A stretch of DNA of 64,000 bases from Microbacterium halimionae. GTDB taxonomy: Bacteria; Actinomycetota; Actinomycetes; Actinomycetales; Microbacteriaceae. The translations under genes were made by a program, and so were the position numbers. The DNA lies in the NCBI RefSeq assembly GCF_011761265.1, contig NZ_JAAOZB010000001.1, positions 1,116,001-1,180,000 of the forward strand, given 5' to 3'. The notes under the pieces are model-generated. The model worked only from the letters and a program-made list of their open reading frames with translations. It made no database searches and had not been told where the DNA came from. Below, one piece after another: positions 1 through 8,716 of the stretch (the stretch's first letter is position 1; each line of letters opens with the position of its first letter).

Positions 1-321
1 CTGATCGATGATCGGCGGCTCCGGATGCTGCCGCCCGACGCCATTGTGATCAACACCGCTCGTGGGGGTCTGCTCGACGAAGGTGCCGCTCGCCACGCGC
101 TCGATGACGGAACGCTCTTTGGCGTCGCTGTTGACGCGTACGAAACGGAGCCGCCGTCGGCGTCGCCGCTCGTGGGGCACCCTCGTGTCGTGTCGACCCC
201 GCACAGTGGTGGGCACACGCGTGAAGCTGTGCAGCGGATGACCGAGCAGTCGATCGCTGATTTGCTGACGGTGCTGCGGGGCGACATCTCGCCGAACGCA
301 GTTAGCGAGACACGCAACTAG
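1..321 (+). CDS. D-2-hydroxyacid dehydrogenase, C-terminal fragment (cut by window edge)
   Basis: The frame is open from base 1 and gives about 106 residues, the C-terminal third of a D-isomer-specific 2-hydroxyacid dehydrogenase. Visible are NTARGGLLDE of the NAD-binding fold, the acidic VDAYETEPP stretch, and the STPHSGG segment carrying the family's catalytic histidine. Such enzymes interconvert 2-keto acids and D-2-hydroxy acids with NAD(P)H. It lies beside gluconate/idonate genes, so a 2-ketogluconate or glyoxylate reductase role is plausible but only inferred. Its stop overlaps the convergent regulator gene by 4 bp. The start is outside the window. Confidence 0.85.
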   Translation: MIDDRRLRMLPPDAIVINTARGGLLDEGAARHALDDGTLFGVAVDAYETEPPSASPLVGHPRVVSTPHSGGHTREAVQRMTEQSIADLLTVLRGDISPNAVSETRN

Positions 322-1016
322 TTGGACGAGCCTCGGACTTCGCCGAGGACGGCGTCGACGTAGCGACGGGTGTGGAGCTCCGCGGCTTCGGCGTCGCCGC
401 GCGCAATCGCGGCAGCTGTGAGCATGTGGTTGTGCAGTGCTTCGTGTACCGGCACCGACGGGGTGAGGCCGACGCGTGAGCGCCCAGCGATGACTTCGGC
501 GATGGGGCGCTTGACGGCGGCGAGCATGAGGTTGCCGCTCGCGTCGAGGATGAGGTCGTGAAAAGCGATGTCGGCGGCGAGGTATTCGTCGCTGTCGCCG
601 AGGCCCTGTTCGCCGAGCTTTTCGAGGACGCCCGAGAGGCGCAGGATTTCGGAGCGCTGCAGGTCGGTGGCGCGGGTGGCGGCAAGACGCGCGGCGATCG
701 GTTCGATGCCGGCACGCAGCTCGGTCACGACGACGAGCTGTTGCGCGCGGCGGGGGCCGGCGAGCTGCCACGCGATGAGGCGTGTGTCGAGAGCACTCCA
801 CGAAGCTGCGGGTTGCACGGTGACTCCGACGCGGCGCCGGGAGGCGAGCATGCCCATGGCTTCGAGCACGCGGACGGCTTCGCGGATGACGGTGCGTGAA
901 ACGCCGTAGTCAGCTTCGAGGCCCGCGGCAGTCAGTACCTGGCCCGCGGTGAGGTCGCCCGAAGCGATGCGGACGCCGAGGTCGTCGAGCACGTTGGTGT
1001 GCGAGGCTTTTGCCAA
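318..1016 (-). CDS. FadR-subfamily GntR transcriptional regulator
   Basis: A 232-residue protein of normal length for the FadR/FCD class. An N-terminal winged helix-turn-helix (about residues 8-75, with DYGVSRTVIREAVRVLEAMG as the recognition region) is followed by an all-helical FCD ligand domain (about 90-220) containing the usual metal-site histidines (AFHDLIL, ALHNHML). It is divergent from the GntP permease gene across about 160 bp that hold an inverted repeat at 1057-1074. By family and position it probably senses a sugar acid such as gluconate and controls the permease/dehydrogenase genes. The effector cannot be read from sequence. Confidence 0.9.
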   Translation of the reverse strand: MAKASHTNVLDDLGVRIASGDLTAGQVLTAAGLEADYGVSRTVIREAVRVLEAMGMLASRRRVGVTVQPAASWSALDTRLIAWQLAGPRRAQQLVVVTELRAGIEPIAARLAATRATDLQRSEILRLSGVLEKLGEQGLGDSDEYLAADIAFHDLILDASGNLMLAAVKRPIAEVIAGRSRVGLTPSVPVHEALHNHMLTAAAIARGDAEAAELHTRRYVDAVLGEVRGSSN

Positions 1017-1056
1017 GGCGACTCCAATAAATACGATTTTCTAATGGCACAAATAC

Positions 1057-1074
1057 GATCTTTGTGTAAAGATC
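1057..1074. promoter_or_regulatory. inverted repeat, candidate operator of the GntR/FadR regulator
   Basis: GATCTTT-gtgt-AAAGATC has perfect 7-bp arms in the divergent intergenic region between the regulator (start 1016) and the GntP gene (start 1175). The element AATACGAT also occurs twice (about 1029 and 1052). Position and symmetry suggest the binding site of the adjacent FadR-type regulator. Confidence 0.5.
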
Positions 1075-1174
1075 GGTTGTCTCCCCACTGTAGGCCGGGG
1101 AGACATACGCATAGTACGCGCGGACATCGCGGCGAAGCCGCCGGTGCCCTCGGCACATCAATGGAGATATACCG

Positions 1175-2563
1175 ATGGAAGATTGGTCTCAGACCCTAGG
1201 GACGGTTCCGCTTCTGCTCATTGCAGTAGGCGCGATTGCCCTCATCTTGTTGCTCATCATCGTCTTTAAGGTGCACGCCTTTTTGACGCTGATTATCGTC
1301 TCGCTGCTCACGGCTTTTGCCGCGCAGATCCCGGTCAGCGCTATCGCGTCGACTCTCACCGGGGGATTGGGAGGGACGCTCGGCACAGTCGCCCTGCTTG
1401 TCGCGCTCGGAGCGATGCTCGGGCGTTTGATTGAGCATTCCGGTGGTGCGAAAGCGCTCGCCGACAAGTTCGTCGACATTTTCGGCGAGAAGCGTGCGCC
1501 GTTTGCTCTCGGCATTGCGTCGCTGATTCTCGGGTTCCCGATGTTCTTCGACGCCGGGCTCGTCATGATGCTCCCGATCGTTTTCGCCGTGGCGCGTCGC
1601 GTTTCGAAGAACAACGTGCTGCTGTTCGGAATCCCCGCCGCTGCCGCCTTCTCGGTGATGCACGTCTTCTTGCCGCCGCACCCCGGCCCCGTCACCGCGA
1701 CGGAGCTCTACGGCGCAAACCTCGGCATCGTGCTGATCGTGGGTCTCATCATCGTCTTCCCGACGTGGTACCTCTCGGGTTACCTCTGGGGCAAGTTCGT
1801 TGCAAAGCGCATTCCGTTGCCAGTGCCGACCCTCTTCGGCGAGATCGACGACGACCAGCCCACCAACCCGCCGAAGCCCGGCACCATCGTTGCGCTGTTG
1901 TTGCTGCCGATGTTCCTCATCTTCATGAACACCGGGCTCACCACTCTGACGAGCATCGGCGCTGTGAACGGCGACGACCTCTGGGTGCAGGTGCTCGTGC
2001 TGCTCGGCACGTCGCCCGTCGCCCTGTTGATCACGGTGCTCGTTGCCATGGTCGTGCTGGGTACTCGTCGCGGCGAGAAGGGTTCGGCGATCGAGAAGCT
2101 CGTCGACTCCGCTCTTGGCCCGGTAGCTTCGGTGATCCTCATCACCGGTGCCGGTGGCATGTTCGGTGCTGTGCTTCGCGCTTCGGGTATCGGTGAGGCT
2201 CTCGCTGACACGCTCAGCGACCTGGGCCTGCCGGTCATAATCGCGGCATACCTGATCGCCGTGGTCATCCGTCTCGCGCAGGGTTCGGCGACGGTCGCGC
2301 TCGTCACGGCTGCGGGTCTTGCGGCTCCTGCTGTGCTTGCTGGCGACTACAACCCCCTGCAGGTCGCAGCGATCGTGCTCGCGACGGGTGCGGGTTCGGT
2401 GTTTGCCGGTCACGTGAACGACTCGGGTTTCTGGCTCGTTGGTCGACTCATGGGTATGGACGTGAAGACCACGCTGAAGACCTGGACCGTGCAGCAGGCG
2501 ATCGAGTCGGTGACGGCTTTCGTGTTCGTGCTGGGTGTGTTCGGCGTCGCGTCGCTGATCTAA
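1175..2563 (+). CDS. gntP: GntP-family gluconate:H+ symporter
   Basis: A 462-residue, almost wholly hydrophobic protein with about 12-14 predicted membrane segments, the normal size for GntP/GntT/IdnT transporters. Family-like blocks include LGAMLGRLIEHSGGAKALAD near residue 75, GFPMFFDAGLVMMLPIVF near 115 and HVFLPPHPGP near 165. It should import gluconate, idonate or a related sugar acid by proton symport. The ATG at 1175 is preceded by GGAGATATACC. It is the first gene of a + strand set with two dehydrogenases (gaps of about 31 and 44 bp). Exact substrate is inferred from the idonate-type dehydrogenase downstream. Confidence 0.9.
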   Translation: MEDWSQTLGTVPLLLIAVGAIALILLLIIVFKVHAFLTLIIVSLLTAFAAQIPVSAIASTLTGGLGGTLGTVALLVALGAMLGRLIEHSGGAKALADKFVDIFGEKRAPFALGIASLILGFPMFFDAGLVMMLPIVFAVARRVSKNNVLLFGIPAAAAFSVMHVFLPPHPGPVTATELYGANLGIVLIVGLIIVFPTWYLSGYLWGKFVAKRIPLPVPTLFGEIDDDQPTNPPKPGTIVALLLLPMFLIFMNTGLTTLTSIGAVNGDDLWVQVLVLLGTSPVALLITVLVAMVVLGTRRGEKGSAIEKLVDSALGPVASVILITGAGGMFGAVLRASGIGEALADTLSDLGLPVIIAAYLIAVVIRLAQGSATVALVTAAGLAAPAVLAGDYNPLQVAAIVLATGAGSVFAGHVNDSGFWLVGRLMGMDVKTTLKTWTVQQAIESVTAFVFVLGVFGVASLI

Positions 2564-2594
2564 CCTTTCTCGCTCAACTCTTTGGAGGTACTCC

Positions 2595-3362
2595 ATGTCT
2601 GACATCTTCGACATCTCGGGCCAGCTTGCGCTGGTGACTGGTTCAACGCGGGGCCTCGGGCGATCGCTCGCGACGGGCTTGGCGAAAGCCGGTGCGCGCG
2701 TGATCGTGCACGGCCGGAGCGCCGACGCGGCAGCGCAGACTGCGGCTGAGATTTCAGAAGAGTCGGGCACGCCCGCCGTGTCTGTTGCGTTCGACGTGAC
2801 CGATGCGGCGGCGGTGGAGGCCGGGGTTGGTGAGCTGATTGCCGCTCATGGGGTGCCCAGCATCCTCGTGAATAACGCGGGTGTGCAGCGGCGTGCGCCG
2901 ATTGCTGAATTCGCCGTCTCTGATTGGGACGACATCATCGCAGCGAATCTCAACGGTGTGTTCTACGTATCGCGCTTTGTTGCCCCCGCGATGATCGAGC
3001 GCGGTTCGGGCAAGATCGTGAACGTGGCGTCGGTGCAGTCGCTGCTTGCTCGTCAGACGATTGCTCCGTACTCGGCATCTAAGGGTGGCGTTGTGCAGCT
3101 GACGAAGGGGATGGCGGCTGATCTTGCGCGTCACGGCATCCAGGTGAATGCACTTTCTCCCGGATACTTTGCGACCGAGATGAACCGTGACCTGGTTGAT
3201 GACCCGGAGTTCAGTGGGTGGCTCACTCAGCGGACTCCGGCGCAGCGCTGGGGAGACTTCGCTGAGCTCGATGGCGCGTTGCGCTTTCTCGTTTCGGATG
3301 CCTCGAGCTTCGTTTCGGGTCAAAACATTTTTGTCGACGGCGGCATGACCGCTGTTGTCTAA
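2595..3362 (+). CDS. SDR-family oxidoreductase, gluconate 5-dehydrogenase type
   Basis: A 255-residue classical short-chain dehydrogenase. The NAD(P)-binding TGSTRGLG motif is near residue 15, NNAG near 93, the catalytic serine in NVASVQS and the YSASKGG Tyr/Lys pair near 157-161. Its best-fitting role is reduction of 5-keto-D-gluconate to D-gluconate, as for IdnO, because it sits between a GntP permease and an IdnD-like dehydrogenase. A clear TTTGGAGG ribosome-binding site precedes the ATG. SDR specificity is hard to assign, so the substrate rests on context. Confidence 0.8.
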   Translation: MSDIFDISGQLALVTGSTRGLGRSLATGLAKAGARVIVHGRSADAAAQTAAEISEESGTPAVSVAFDVTDAAAVEAGVGELIAAHGVPSILVNNAGVQRRAPIAEFAVSDWDDIIAANLNGVFYVSRFVAPAMIERGSGKIVNVASVQSLLARQTIAPYSASKGGVVQLTKGMAADLARHGIQVNALSPGYFATEMNRDLVDDPEFSGWLTQRTPAQRWGDFAELDGALRFLVSDASSFVSGQNIFVDGGMTAVV

Positions 3363-3406
3363 CGCAGCGGTCGTCTGAGCCCGCAGGAAAACTGAGCACA
3401 TAAGAG

Positions 3407-4432
3407 ATGAGTGACATGCGCGCGGCCTTTATCGACGGCAAAGATTCGCTTCGGATCGGGATGCTTGAAGTTCCGGTGCCTGCAAACGATCAGGTGCGCG
3501 TGCGCATTGAGTACGTGGGGATTTGCGGGAGCGATCTGCATTACTACTTCGAGGGCGCCAACGGCGCTTTCGTGGTGAAGGAACCGTTGATTCCCGGGCA
3601 CGAAGTGTCGGGGCGCATCGATCTTGACCCGACTGACGAGTGGAGTGCGGGTACTCCCGTGACCGTGCATCCGGCGACGTTCGGTGAGCCGCGTGAAGAC
3701 CTAGCTGATTCGCCGCACCTGTGGCCGGGAGGTGCCTATCTCGGTAGCGCTTCGACGTGGCCGCACACGCAGGGTGGTCTCGTGGAATACCTGCTCGTGG
3801 AACGCAAAATGGTGCGGTTGCTGCCCGAGTCGTTGCCGGTGCGCCGGGCCGTGCTCGCCGAGCCGCTCGCGGTGGCGATGCATGGCCTTAGCAAGGCGGG
3901 AGATGTGCGCGGCAAGAAGGTGCTCGTGACGGGCGTCGGGCCGATTGGTCTGCTCGGTGTTGCGGCCGCGGTTGCCGCGGGGGCAGCTGACGTAACAGCA
4001 ACGGATGTTTTTGCTGAGCCGCTCGCGCGTGCTCGGGCTTTGGGTGCGACCGCGGCACTGAACGTGACGCAGGATGCCGTGCCAGAGAGTGCTTTCGATG
4101 TTGTGCTGGAGTGCTCGGGTGTTGCTGCGTCGATCAATACCGCGGTGAAGGCTGCGGCGATCGGTGGGACTGTCGTGCAGGTGGGAATGGTGCCGAACGC
4201 AGAGCGGCCGCTGAACATTGCGCCGTTCATTTCGAAAGAGCTGAGCTGGTTCGGTACTTTTCGGTTCAACGATGAGATCGATCAGGCGATCGCGTTGCTC
4301 GACGCGAACCCTGGCATCGAAGATGTCATTACGCACGTTGTGCCCGCCGATGACGCCCTTGCGGCATTCAACGTCGCTCGTGACTCTCGGGCGTCGGGCA
4401 AGGTCGTTGTCGAGGTGTGGCCCGCGCGGTAG
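3407..4432 (+). CDS. zinc-type L-idonate 5-dehydrogenase-like medium-chain dehydrogenase
   Basis: A 341-residue medium-chain dehydrogenase. The catalytic zinc ligands are visible in GICGSDLHYY and PGHEVSG, and a Rossmann fold begins at VLVTGVGPIGLLG. The later stretch GSASTWPHTQGGLVEY resembles IdnD. L-idonate 5-dehydrogenase oxidises L-idonate to 5-ketogluconate, which the upstream SDR would reduce to gluconate. The lobe that usually carries four structural-zinc cysteines (about residues 85-115) contains none, so a second zinc site looks absent. An alternative in-frame ATG lies at 3416. Confidence 0.82.
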   Translation: MSDMRAAFIDGKDSLRIGMLEVPVPANDQVRVRIEYVGICGSDLHYYFEGANGAFVVKEPLIPGHEVSGRIDLDPTDEWSAGTPVTVHPATFGEPREDLADSPHLWPGGAYLGSASTWPHTQGGLVEYLLVERKMVRLLPESLPVRRAVLAEPLAVAMHGLSKAGDVRGKKVLVTGVGPIGLLGVAAAVAAGAADVTATDVFAEPLARARALGATAALNVTQDAVPESAFDVVLECSGVAASINTAVKAAAIGGTVVQVGMVPNAERPLNIAPFISKELSWFGTFRFNDEIDQAIALLDANPGIEDVITHVVPADDALAAFNVARDSRASGKVVVEVWPAR

Positions 4433-4469
4433 CGGGTAGCGGGGTCACGGCTCGGTCATGCAGCTTTAG

Positions 4470-4488
4470 TAAGGGTAGGATTACCTAC
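4470..4488. promoter_or_regulatory. DtxR/IdeR-like iron box
   Basis: TAAGGGTAGGATTACCTAC lies about 40 bp before the lipoprotein start. Its core (4472-4486) matches the DtxR/IdeR consensus AGGTTAGSCTAACCT at 12 of 15 positions, with near-symmetric ends AGGgTA and TTACCT. This predicts repression of the downstream importer in iron-replete cells. Confidence 0.65.
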
Positions 4489-4526
4489 GTTTGCCAACTG
4501 GCGATGCCGTCGTCTCGAGGAGTTTC

Positions 4527-5582
4527 ATGATCCCCCCACAATCTCGCCTGTCTATCCGCAAGCGAGTGGTCGTTGTCGCGGCCGCTATTGTCGCTTCGGC
4601 GCTCGCGCTATCTGGCTGTGCTGCGGATGAAGCAACGACCACCAACGATGCGACGGCTGCAAGCGACGCATTTCCGGTGACGATCGAGAGCGCTCTTGGA
4701 TCGGCGACGATCGATGAGGCGCCAACGCGTGTCGCGACGTGGGGTTGGTCGTCTCAAGATGCCGTGCTCGCGCTCGGAATCGTGCCCGTGGCGATGCCCT
4801 ACAACTCTTACGGCGGAAACGACGAGGGCGTATTGCCGTGGGATGCCGAGGCGATTGCCGATCTTGGTGGTGAGACGCCGATGATGCTCAGCGGTTCGGA
4901 TACCGGTGAAGTGCCGGTTGAAGAGTTCATCGAAGCTGACCCCGACATCATCCTTGCCCCCTATTCCGGCATTACGCAGGAGGACTACGACACGTTGAGC
5001 AAGATCGCTCCTGTCGTTGCCTACCCCGACGAGCCATGGTCGCTGCCGTGGCAGGATCAGCTGACGACGATCGGCGAGGCTCTCGGCAAATCAGCCGAAG
5101 CAGCGGAACTGCAGGCGAGCGTTGCGTCGGAAATCTCCGACCTCGCAGCCGGCGCGCCGGTGCTCGAGGGCAAGACGTTCGTGTACGTCTCGGCACTCGA
5201 GGCAGATCAGCTGAATATCTTTCGTGCCAGCGACCCGCGCGTCGACCTGCTGACGCAGTTGGGGATGGTCGTCAGCCCTAACGTTGCTGACCTCGATGCC
5301 GACCCGACCGCGGGCAGCTATTTCTATCAGCTGAGCTATGAGAATCTCGGCGAAATCGATGCTGACTTGATCGTCGGATACTTCGACAGCCAGGCCTCGG
5401 TTGATACTTTCCTCGCTGACCCGTTGGTCGCTGCTATGCCTGCCGTCGAAGAGGGTCGGTTCGCTCCGGTCGTTGGTGAGTCGTTCGTGATGGCGAGCAG
5501 TGCGCCGACGGTACTGTCGATCCCGTGGATGCTCGACTCTTATGTTCCGGAGCTCGCTGCCGCGGCAGACAACGTCGGTTGA
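4527..5582 (+). CDS. iron-siderophore ABC transporter substrate-binding lipoprotein
   Basis: A 351-residue protein with a lipoprotein signal: basic start, hydrophobic helix, then LSGC with the lipidated cysteine at about residue 31. The remainder fits the two-lobed FecB/BtuF fold (PF01497 type), including EEFIEADPDIILAP near residue 140. It captures a ferric siderophore outside the membrane and delivers it to the two permeases downstream. The start chosen is the ATG at 4527, which has GAGGAG just upstream; an in-frame TTG at 4491 would add residues ahead of the signal peptide and is less likely. An iron box precedes it. Confidence 0.88.
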   Translation: MIPPQSRLSIRKRVVVVAAAIVASALALSGCAADEATTTNDATAASDAFPVTIESALGSATIDEAPTRVATWGWSSQDAVLALGIVPVAMPYNSYGGNDEGVLPWDAEAIADLGGETPMMLSGSDTGEVPVEEFIEADPDIILAPYSGITQEDYDTLSKIAPVVAYPDEPWSLPWQDQLTTIGEALGKSAEAAELQASVASEISDLAAGAPVLEGKTFVYVSALEADQLNIFRASDPRVDLLTQLGMVVSPNVADLDADPTAGSYFYQLSYENLGEIDADLIVGYFDSQASVDTFLADPLVAAMPAVEEGRFAPVVGESFVMASSAPTVLSIPWMLDSYVPELAAAADNVG

Positions 5583-6606
5583 TTCTTTGGCGATAGGTCA
5601 GCGGCGCGTTCGTGGGCGCGTCGTGGTTGCGTATGCGGTCGCGGTGGTCGCACTTGTCTTGGTGGGGCTTGCCAGCATTTTGGTCGGCGCATCGGGGCTC
5701 GACCCGGTCACCGTGATCGGTGCGATCTTCCATTACGACCCGCAGAGCACCGTTGACCTGATCGTTGTGCAGAAGCGTTTGCCACGAACCCTTGTCGGGT
5801 TGCTTGTGGGGTGTGCCCTTGGGCTCGCGGGTGCTGTCGCTCAGGGGCTGACACGTAACCCGATCGCAGACCCGGGGCTCTTGGGTGTGAGCTACGGGGC
5901 GTCGCTCGCTGTTGTGCTCGGCACGTCGATAACGGGTGCGATGGCACTCAGCGGCTACGTGTGGTTTGCGTTTCTTGGCGCTGCGATCGCCTCGGTTGTC
6001 GTCTTCGCGGTCGCGTCGCTCGGGCGTGAGGGGGCGACCCCCGTGAAGCTCGTGCTGGTTGGAGCGGCCGTTTCGGCGGCGTGTGGTTCGATCATCACGG
6101 CGCTACTGCTCACCAGTCGGGCGGCGCTCGACACGATGCGTTTTTGGCAGGTAGGTGCGATCGCTGGCCGCGGCTACGACGTGTTTTGGCAGATGATGCC
6201 GGCGGTCGTTGTTGGTGTTGTTCTCGCGCTCTTGCTCGGACGCCAGCTCAACGGGCTTTCGCTCGGAGATGACGTCGCGCGCGGGCTGGGGCAGCGTGTC
6301 GGGCTCACTCGTGTGCTCGGGGCACTGGCAATCGTGTTGCTGTGTGGTGCGGCGACAGCTGCTGCCGGACCGATCGTGTTCGTGGGCCTTGCTGTGCCGC
6401 ACATTGCGCGTGCGTTCGTCGGCCCCGACTACCGGCGAGTGATCACGTTTTCTGCGCTCGTCGGACCGATCGTGATTCTCGGATGCGACATCATCGGTCG
6501 GCTTATTGCGGCGCCGGGCGAGCTCGAAGTTGGAATCGTGACGGCGTTTGTTGGTGCACCGTTCTTTATCGCCATGGTGCGACGGCGGAAGTTGCCGAGC
6601 CTATGA
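5542..6606 (+). CDS. FecCD-family siderophore ABC permease (first subunit)
   Basis: A hydrophobic permease of about 354 residues with some 9-10 membrane helices and FecCD landmarks: LPRTLVGLLVGCALGLAGAVAQ, NPIADPGLLGVSYGAS, and GPIVFVGLAVPHIAR near the C terminus. It forms half of the siderophore channel. The start is uncertain: ATG 5542 overlaps the binding-protein gene by about 40 bp without a strong ribosome-binding site, and TTG 5587 just before the first helix is equally possible. It ends in an ATGA overlap with the next permease, indicating translational coupling. Confidence 0.85.
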   Translation: MFRSSLPRQTTSVDSLAIGQRRVRGRVVVAYAVAVVALVLVGLASILVGASGLDPVTVIGAIFHYDPQSTVDLIVVQKRLPRTLVGLLVGCALGLAGAVAQGLTRNPIADPGLLGVSYGASLAVVLGTSITGAMALSGYVWFAFLGAAIASVVVFAVASLGREGATPVKLVLVGAAVSAACGSIITALLLTSRAALDTMRFWQVGAIAGRGYDVFWQMMPAVVVGVVLALLLGRQLNGLSLGDDVARGLGQRVGLTRVLGALAIVLLCGAATAAAGPIVFVGLAVPHIARAFVGPDYRRVITFSALVGPIVILGCDIIGRLIAAPGELEVGIVTAFVGAPFFIAMVRRRKLPSL

Positions 6607-7667
6607 CCGGCGCCGATATCTCGCTTCTCACGACGTCAGTCGCTCGTCGGCGCTCGGCTCGGCGGTTGGCTCGTCGCAAGAAGACGGTCGTGCTCGCGGC
6701 GCTCATCGCGTTGATTGTTATTTTTGCTTTTCTGTCGCTCACCCTCGGCAAAGCGTCGGTCAGTGTCAGCGAAGTCTTTGCCACGATGATCGGGCAAGGC
6801 ACGGCGATGACCGAGCTTGTGGTCTTAGAGCTGCGACTACCTCGCATCTTGACAGCGATAGTGGTCGGCGCGTGCCTCGGCATGTCGGGCTCCGTTTTTC
6901 AAAGCACGCTGCGAAACCCGCTGGCAAGCCCCGACATCATCGGGATCACCGCCAGTGCGAGCGTTGTGGGGGTCGTCTGCATCGTGTCGTTTGGGATGAG
7001 CGGCTACGTGTTGACTCTGACCGTGATCGTGGGCACCCTCCTTGCTGCGGTGCTGATGTATGTGCTTGCGTGGCGCGAAGGGCTCAATGCGTTTCGGCTC
7101 GTGCTCGTCGGCATCGGCGTGGGAGCGTTTTGCGCCGGTTTTGTCTCGTTCATTCTGAGTCGGAGTGACATCAGAGACGCGCAGACTGCTCTCGTGTGGG
7201 TGACCGGGAGCCTGAGCGGCTCTAGCTGGCAGGCCCTGTGGCCGATGACGGCGTGTGCTGTGATCATCGTGGGGTTGGTGGCGATGCTCAGCCGCCCTGC
7301 GCGCATTCTTGCGTTGGGCGATGACACCGCGGCGGGGCTCGGCATCCCGGTAGAGAAAATTCGGCTTGCGACGCTGGGCTGCGCCGTGGCGTTGGCCGCC
7401 ATCGCCGTATCGACCGTTGGCCCGCTGGCGTTTGTGGCGCTCGCGGCAGGTCAGATAAGTCGGCGGCTGCTGCGTTCCGGATCATCGAGTGTTGCAACTG
7501 CGGCCTGCGTGGGTGGCGCGCTGTTGTTGGGTGCTGACATCATCGCTCAGCACGCCTTGCCCAGCACTCCGTTGCCGACCGGTGTGGTTACGGGATTGGT
7601 CGGTGCTCCCTTTTTGATCTGGCTGCTTGTGAGAGCGAGCCGAACCGGCAACGAAAGCGGACAATGA
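6603..7667 (+). CDS. FecCD-family siderophore ABC permease (second subunit)
   Basis: A 354-residue permease starting at the ATG overlapping the previous stop (ATGA, 6603-6606). It has about nine membrane helices and family motifs LPRILTAIVVGACLGMSGSVFQ, NPLASPDIIGITASAS and GPLAFVALAAGQISRRL. With the preceding subunit it forms the heterodimeric channel for ferric siderophores, as FepD/FepG do. The canonical 'VPH' near the C terminus is replaced by 'AAGQIS', a change seen in the second subunit of such pairs. A further ATGA overlap links it to the ATPase. Confidence 0.87.
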   Translation: MTGADISLLTTSVARRRSARRLARRKKTVVLAALIALIVIFAFLSLTLGKASVSVSEVFATMIGQGTAMTELVVLELRLPRILTAIVVGACLGMSGSVFQSTLRNPLASPDIIGITASASVVGVVCIVSFGMSGYVLTLTVIVGTLLAAVLMYVLAWREGLNAFRLVLVGIGVGAFCAGFVSFILSRSDIRDAQTALVWVTGSLSGSSWQALWPMTACAVIIVGLVAMLSRPARILALGDDTAAGLGIPVEKIRLATLGCAVALAAIAVSTVGPLAFVALAAGQISRRLLRSGSSSVATAACVGGALLLGADIIAQHALPSTPLPTGVVTGLVGAPFLIWLLVRASRTGNESGQ

Positions 7668-8476
7668 CGGACTCTTCTGCGCACTCACTCGCCGCGGCAC
7701 ATTTGGCTCTCGGATATCGCGACCGCCGCATCATCGATGGACTTGATGTTGAGATACCGGCGGGCGCGATTACCGCGATCGTTGGCCCGAACGCGTGTGG
7801 CAAGTCGACGTTGCTGCGGGGGCTTTCGCGGTTGCTTGCCCCGGCTGAGGGCAAGGTGCTGCTCGACGGCAAAGACATTCACTCGATGCACACGCGGGAG
7901 GTTGCGACCGTGCTTGGTTTGCTGCCGCAAGCGCCGCAGGCACCGGACGGAATCAGTGTTGCAGACCTCGTGGGGCGCGGCCGTTACCCGCATCAGGGGT
8001 GGTTTCGAAAGTGGAGCACTGAAGACGACGAGATTGTGCACGCGGCGATGGAGGCGACTTCGGTCGTGTCGCTCGCGGCGCGCAATGTGGACGAGTTGTC
8101 GGGTGGTCAGCGTCAACGAGTGTGGATTGCGATGGCGCTTGCGCAGCGCGCGGAGGTGCTGTTGCTGGATGAGCCGACGACGTATCTTGACATCACGCAT
8201 CAGATTGAGGTGCTCGATCTGCTCGTCGACGTCAACAAAGACTCGGGGGCAACCATCGTGATGGTGCTGCACGACCTCAACCTCGCGAGCCGGTACGCCG
8301 ACCATCTCATTGCGATGTGTGATGGTCGAATCGTGGCGCAGGGGGCTCCGACCGATATCGTGACGGCAGACTTGGTGCGCGAAGTGTTCGACCTCGATTC
8401 AGTCGTCTTGCCTGATCCCGTGGGTGGAACTCCCACGGTGAGCGCGATTGGGCGCCACCACCGCTTATCGCCGTAG
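7664..8476 (+). CDS. siderophore ABC transporter ATP-binding protein (FecE/FepC type)
   Basis: A 270-residue ATPase with an intact nucleotide site: Walker A GPNACGKST near residue 41, signature LSGGQRQR near 145, Walker B VLLLDEPTTYLD near 165 and switch histidine in VLHDLN near 202. It energises the two FecCD permeases encoded directly upstream and overlaps the second by 4 bp (ATGA). All four genes from 4527 appear to be one transcript behind the DtxR-like box. The downstream side is a repeat tract, and no hairpin terminator is evident there. Confidence 0.92.
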   Translation: MTDSSAHSLAAAHLALGYRDRRIIDGLDVEIPAGAITAIVGPNACGKSTLLRGLSRLLAPAEGKVLLDGKDIHSMHTREVATVLGLLPQAPQAPDGISVADLVGRGRYPHQGWFRKWSTEDDEIVHAAMEATSVVSLAARNVDELSGGQRQRVWIAMALAQRAEVLLLDEPTTYLDITHQIEVLDLLVDVNKDSGATIVMVLHDLNLASRYADHLIAMCDGRIVAQGAPTDIVTADLVREVFDLDSVVLPDPVGGTPTVSAIGRHHRLSP

Positions 8477-8504
8477 GGCTTTCTTTACCTCGGTGGCAGC
8501 GTCA

Positions 8505-8703
8505 CGTGCAGCGGAGCGCGGCGCAGCTTCGAGCGCGGTGCAGGTTCAGGTACGTTGCAGCTTCGAGCGCGGCGCAGGTTCAGGAACGGCGCAGCTTCAA
8601 GCGCGGCGCAGCTTCGAGCGCGGCGCAGCTTCGAGCGCGGTGCAGGTTCAACCAGAGCGCAGTGCAGCACAGCGCATTGCAGGTCTAAGCGCGGTGCAGC
8701 GAA
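8505..8703. repeat. degenerate tandem repeat (about 17-bp unit)
   Basis: About ten to eleven imperfect copies of GCGCAGCTTCGAGCGCG stand head to tail. The purest copies (about 8588-8640) follow each other with an exact 17-bp period, and variants such as GTGCAGGTTCAGG interrupt the tract. It fills most of the gap between the siderophore operon and the convergent DUF222-HNH gene. All frames across it give low-complexity Ala/Arg/Ser-rich products and no start has a convincing ribosome-binding site, so it is judged non-coding. Confidence 0.8.
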
Positions 8704-8716
8704 GCTAGCCGCTGCG

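Noticed and set aside
1150..1175. GGAGATATACC before the GntP start is the same as the ribosome-binding region of common expression vectors.
   Set aside because: Short match in an otherwise natural context with no vector sequence nearby; taken as coincidence.
1196..2770. A 524-residue open frame on the minus strand opposite the GntP and SDR genes.
   Set aside because: It is antisense to well-supported genes; its product is rich in Arg, Asp, Glu and His with no family features, as expected from the complementary strand of high-GC coding DNA.
8505..8703. The tandem repeat was considered as a CRISPR array.
   Set aside because: Units are contiguous, about 17 bp, and there are no unique spacers or cas genes.
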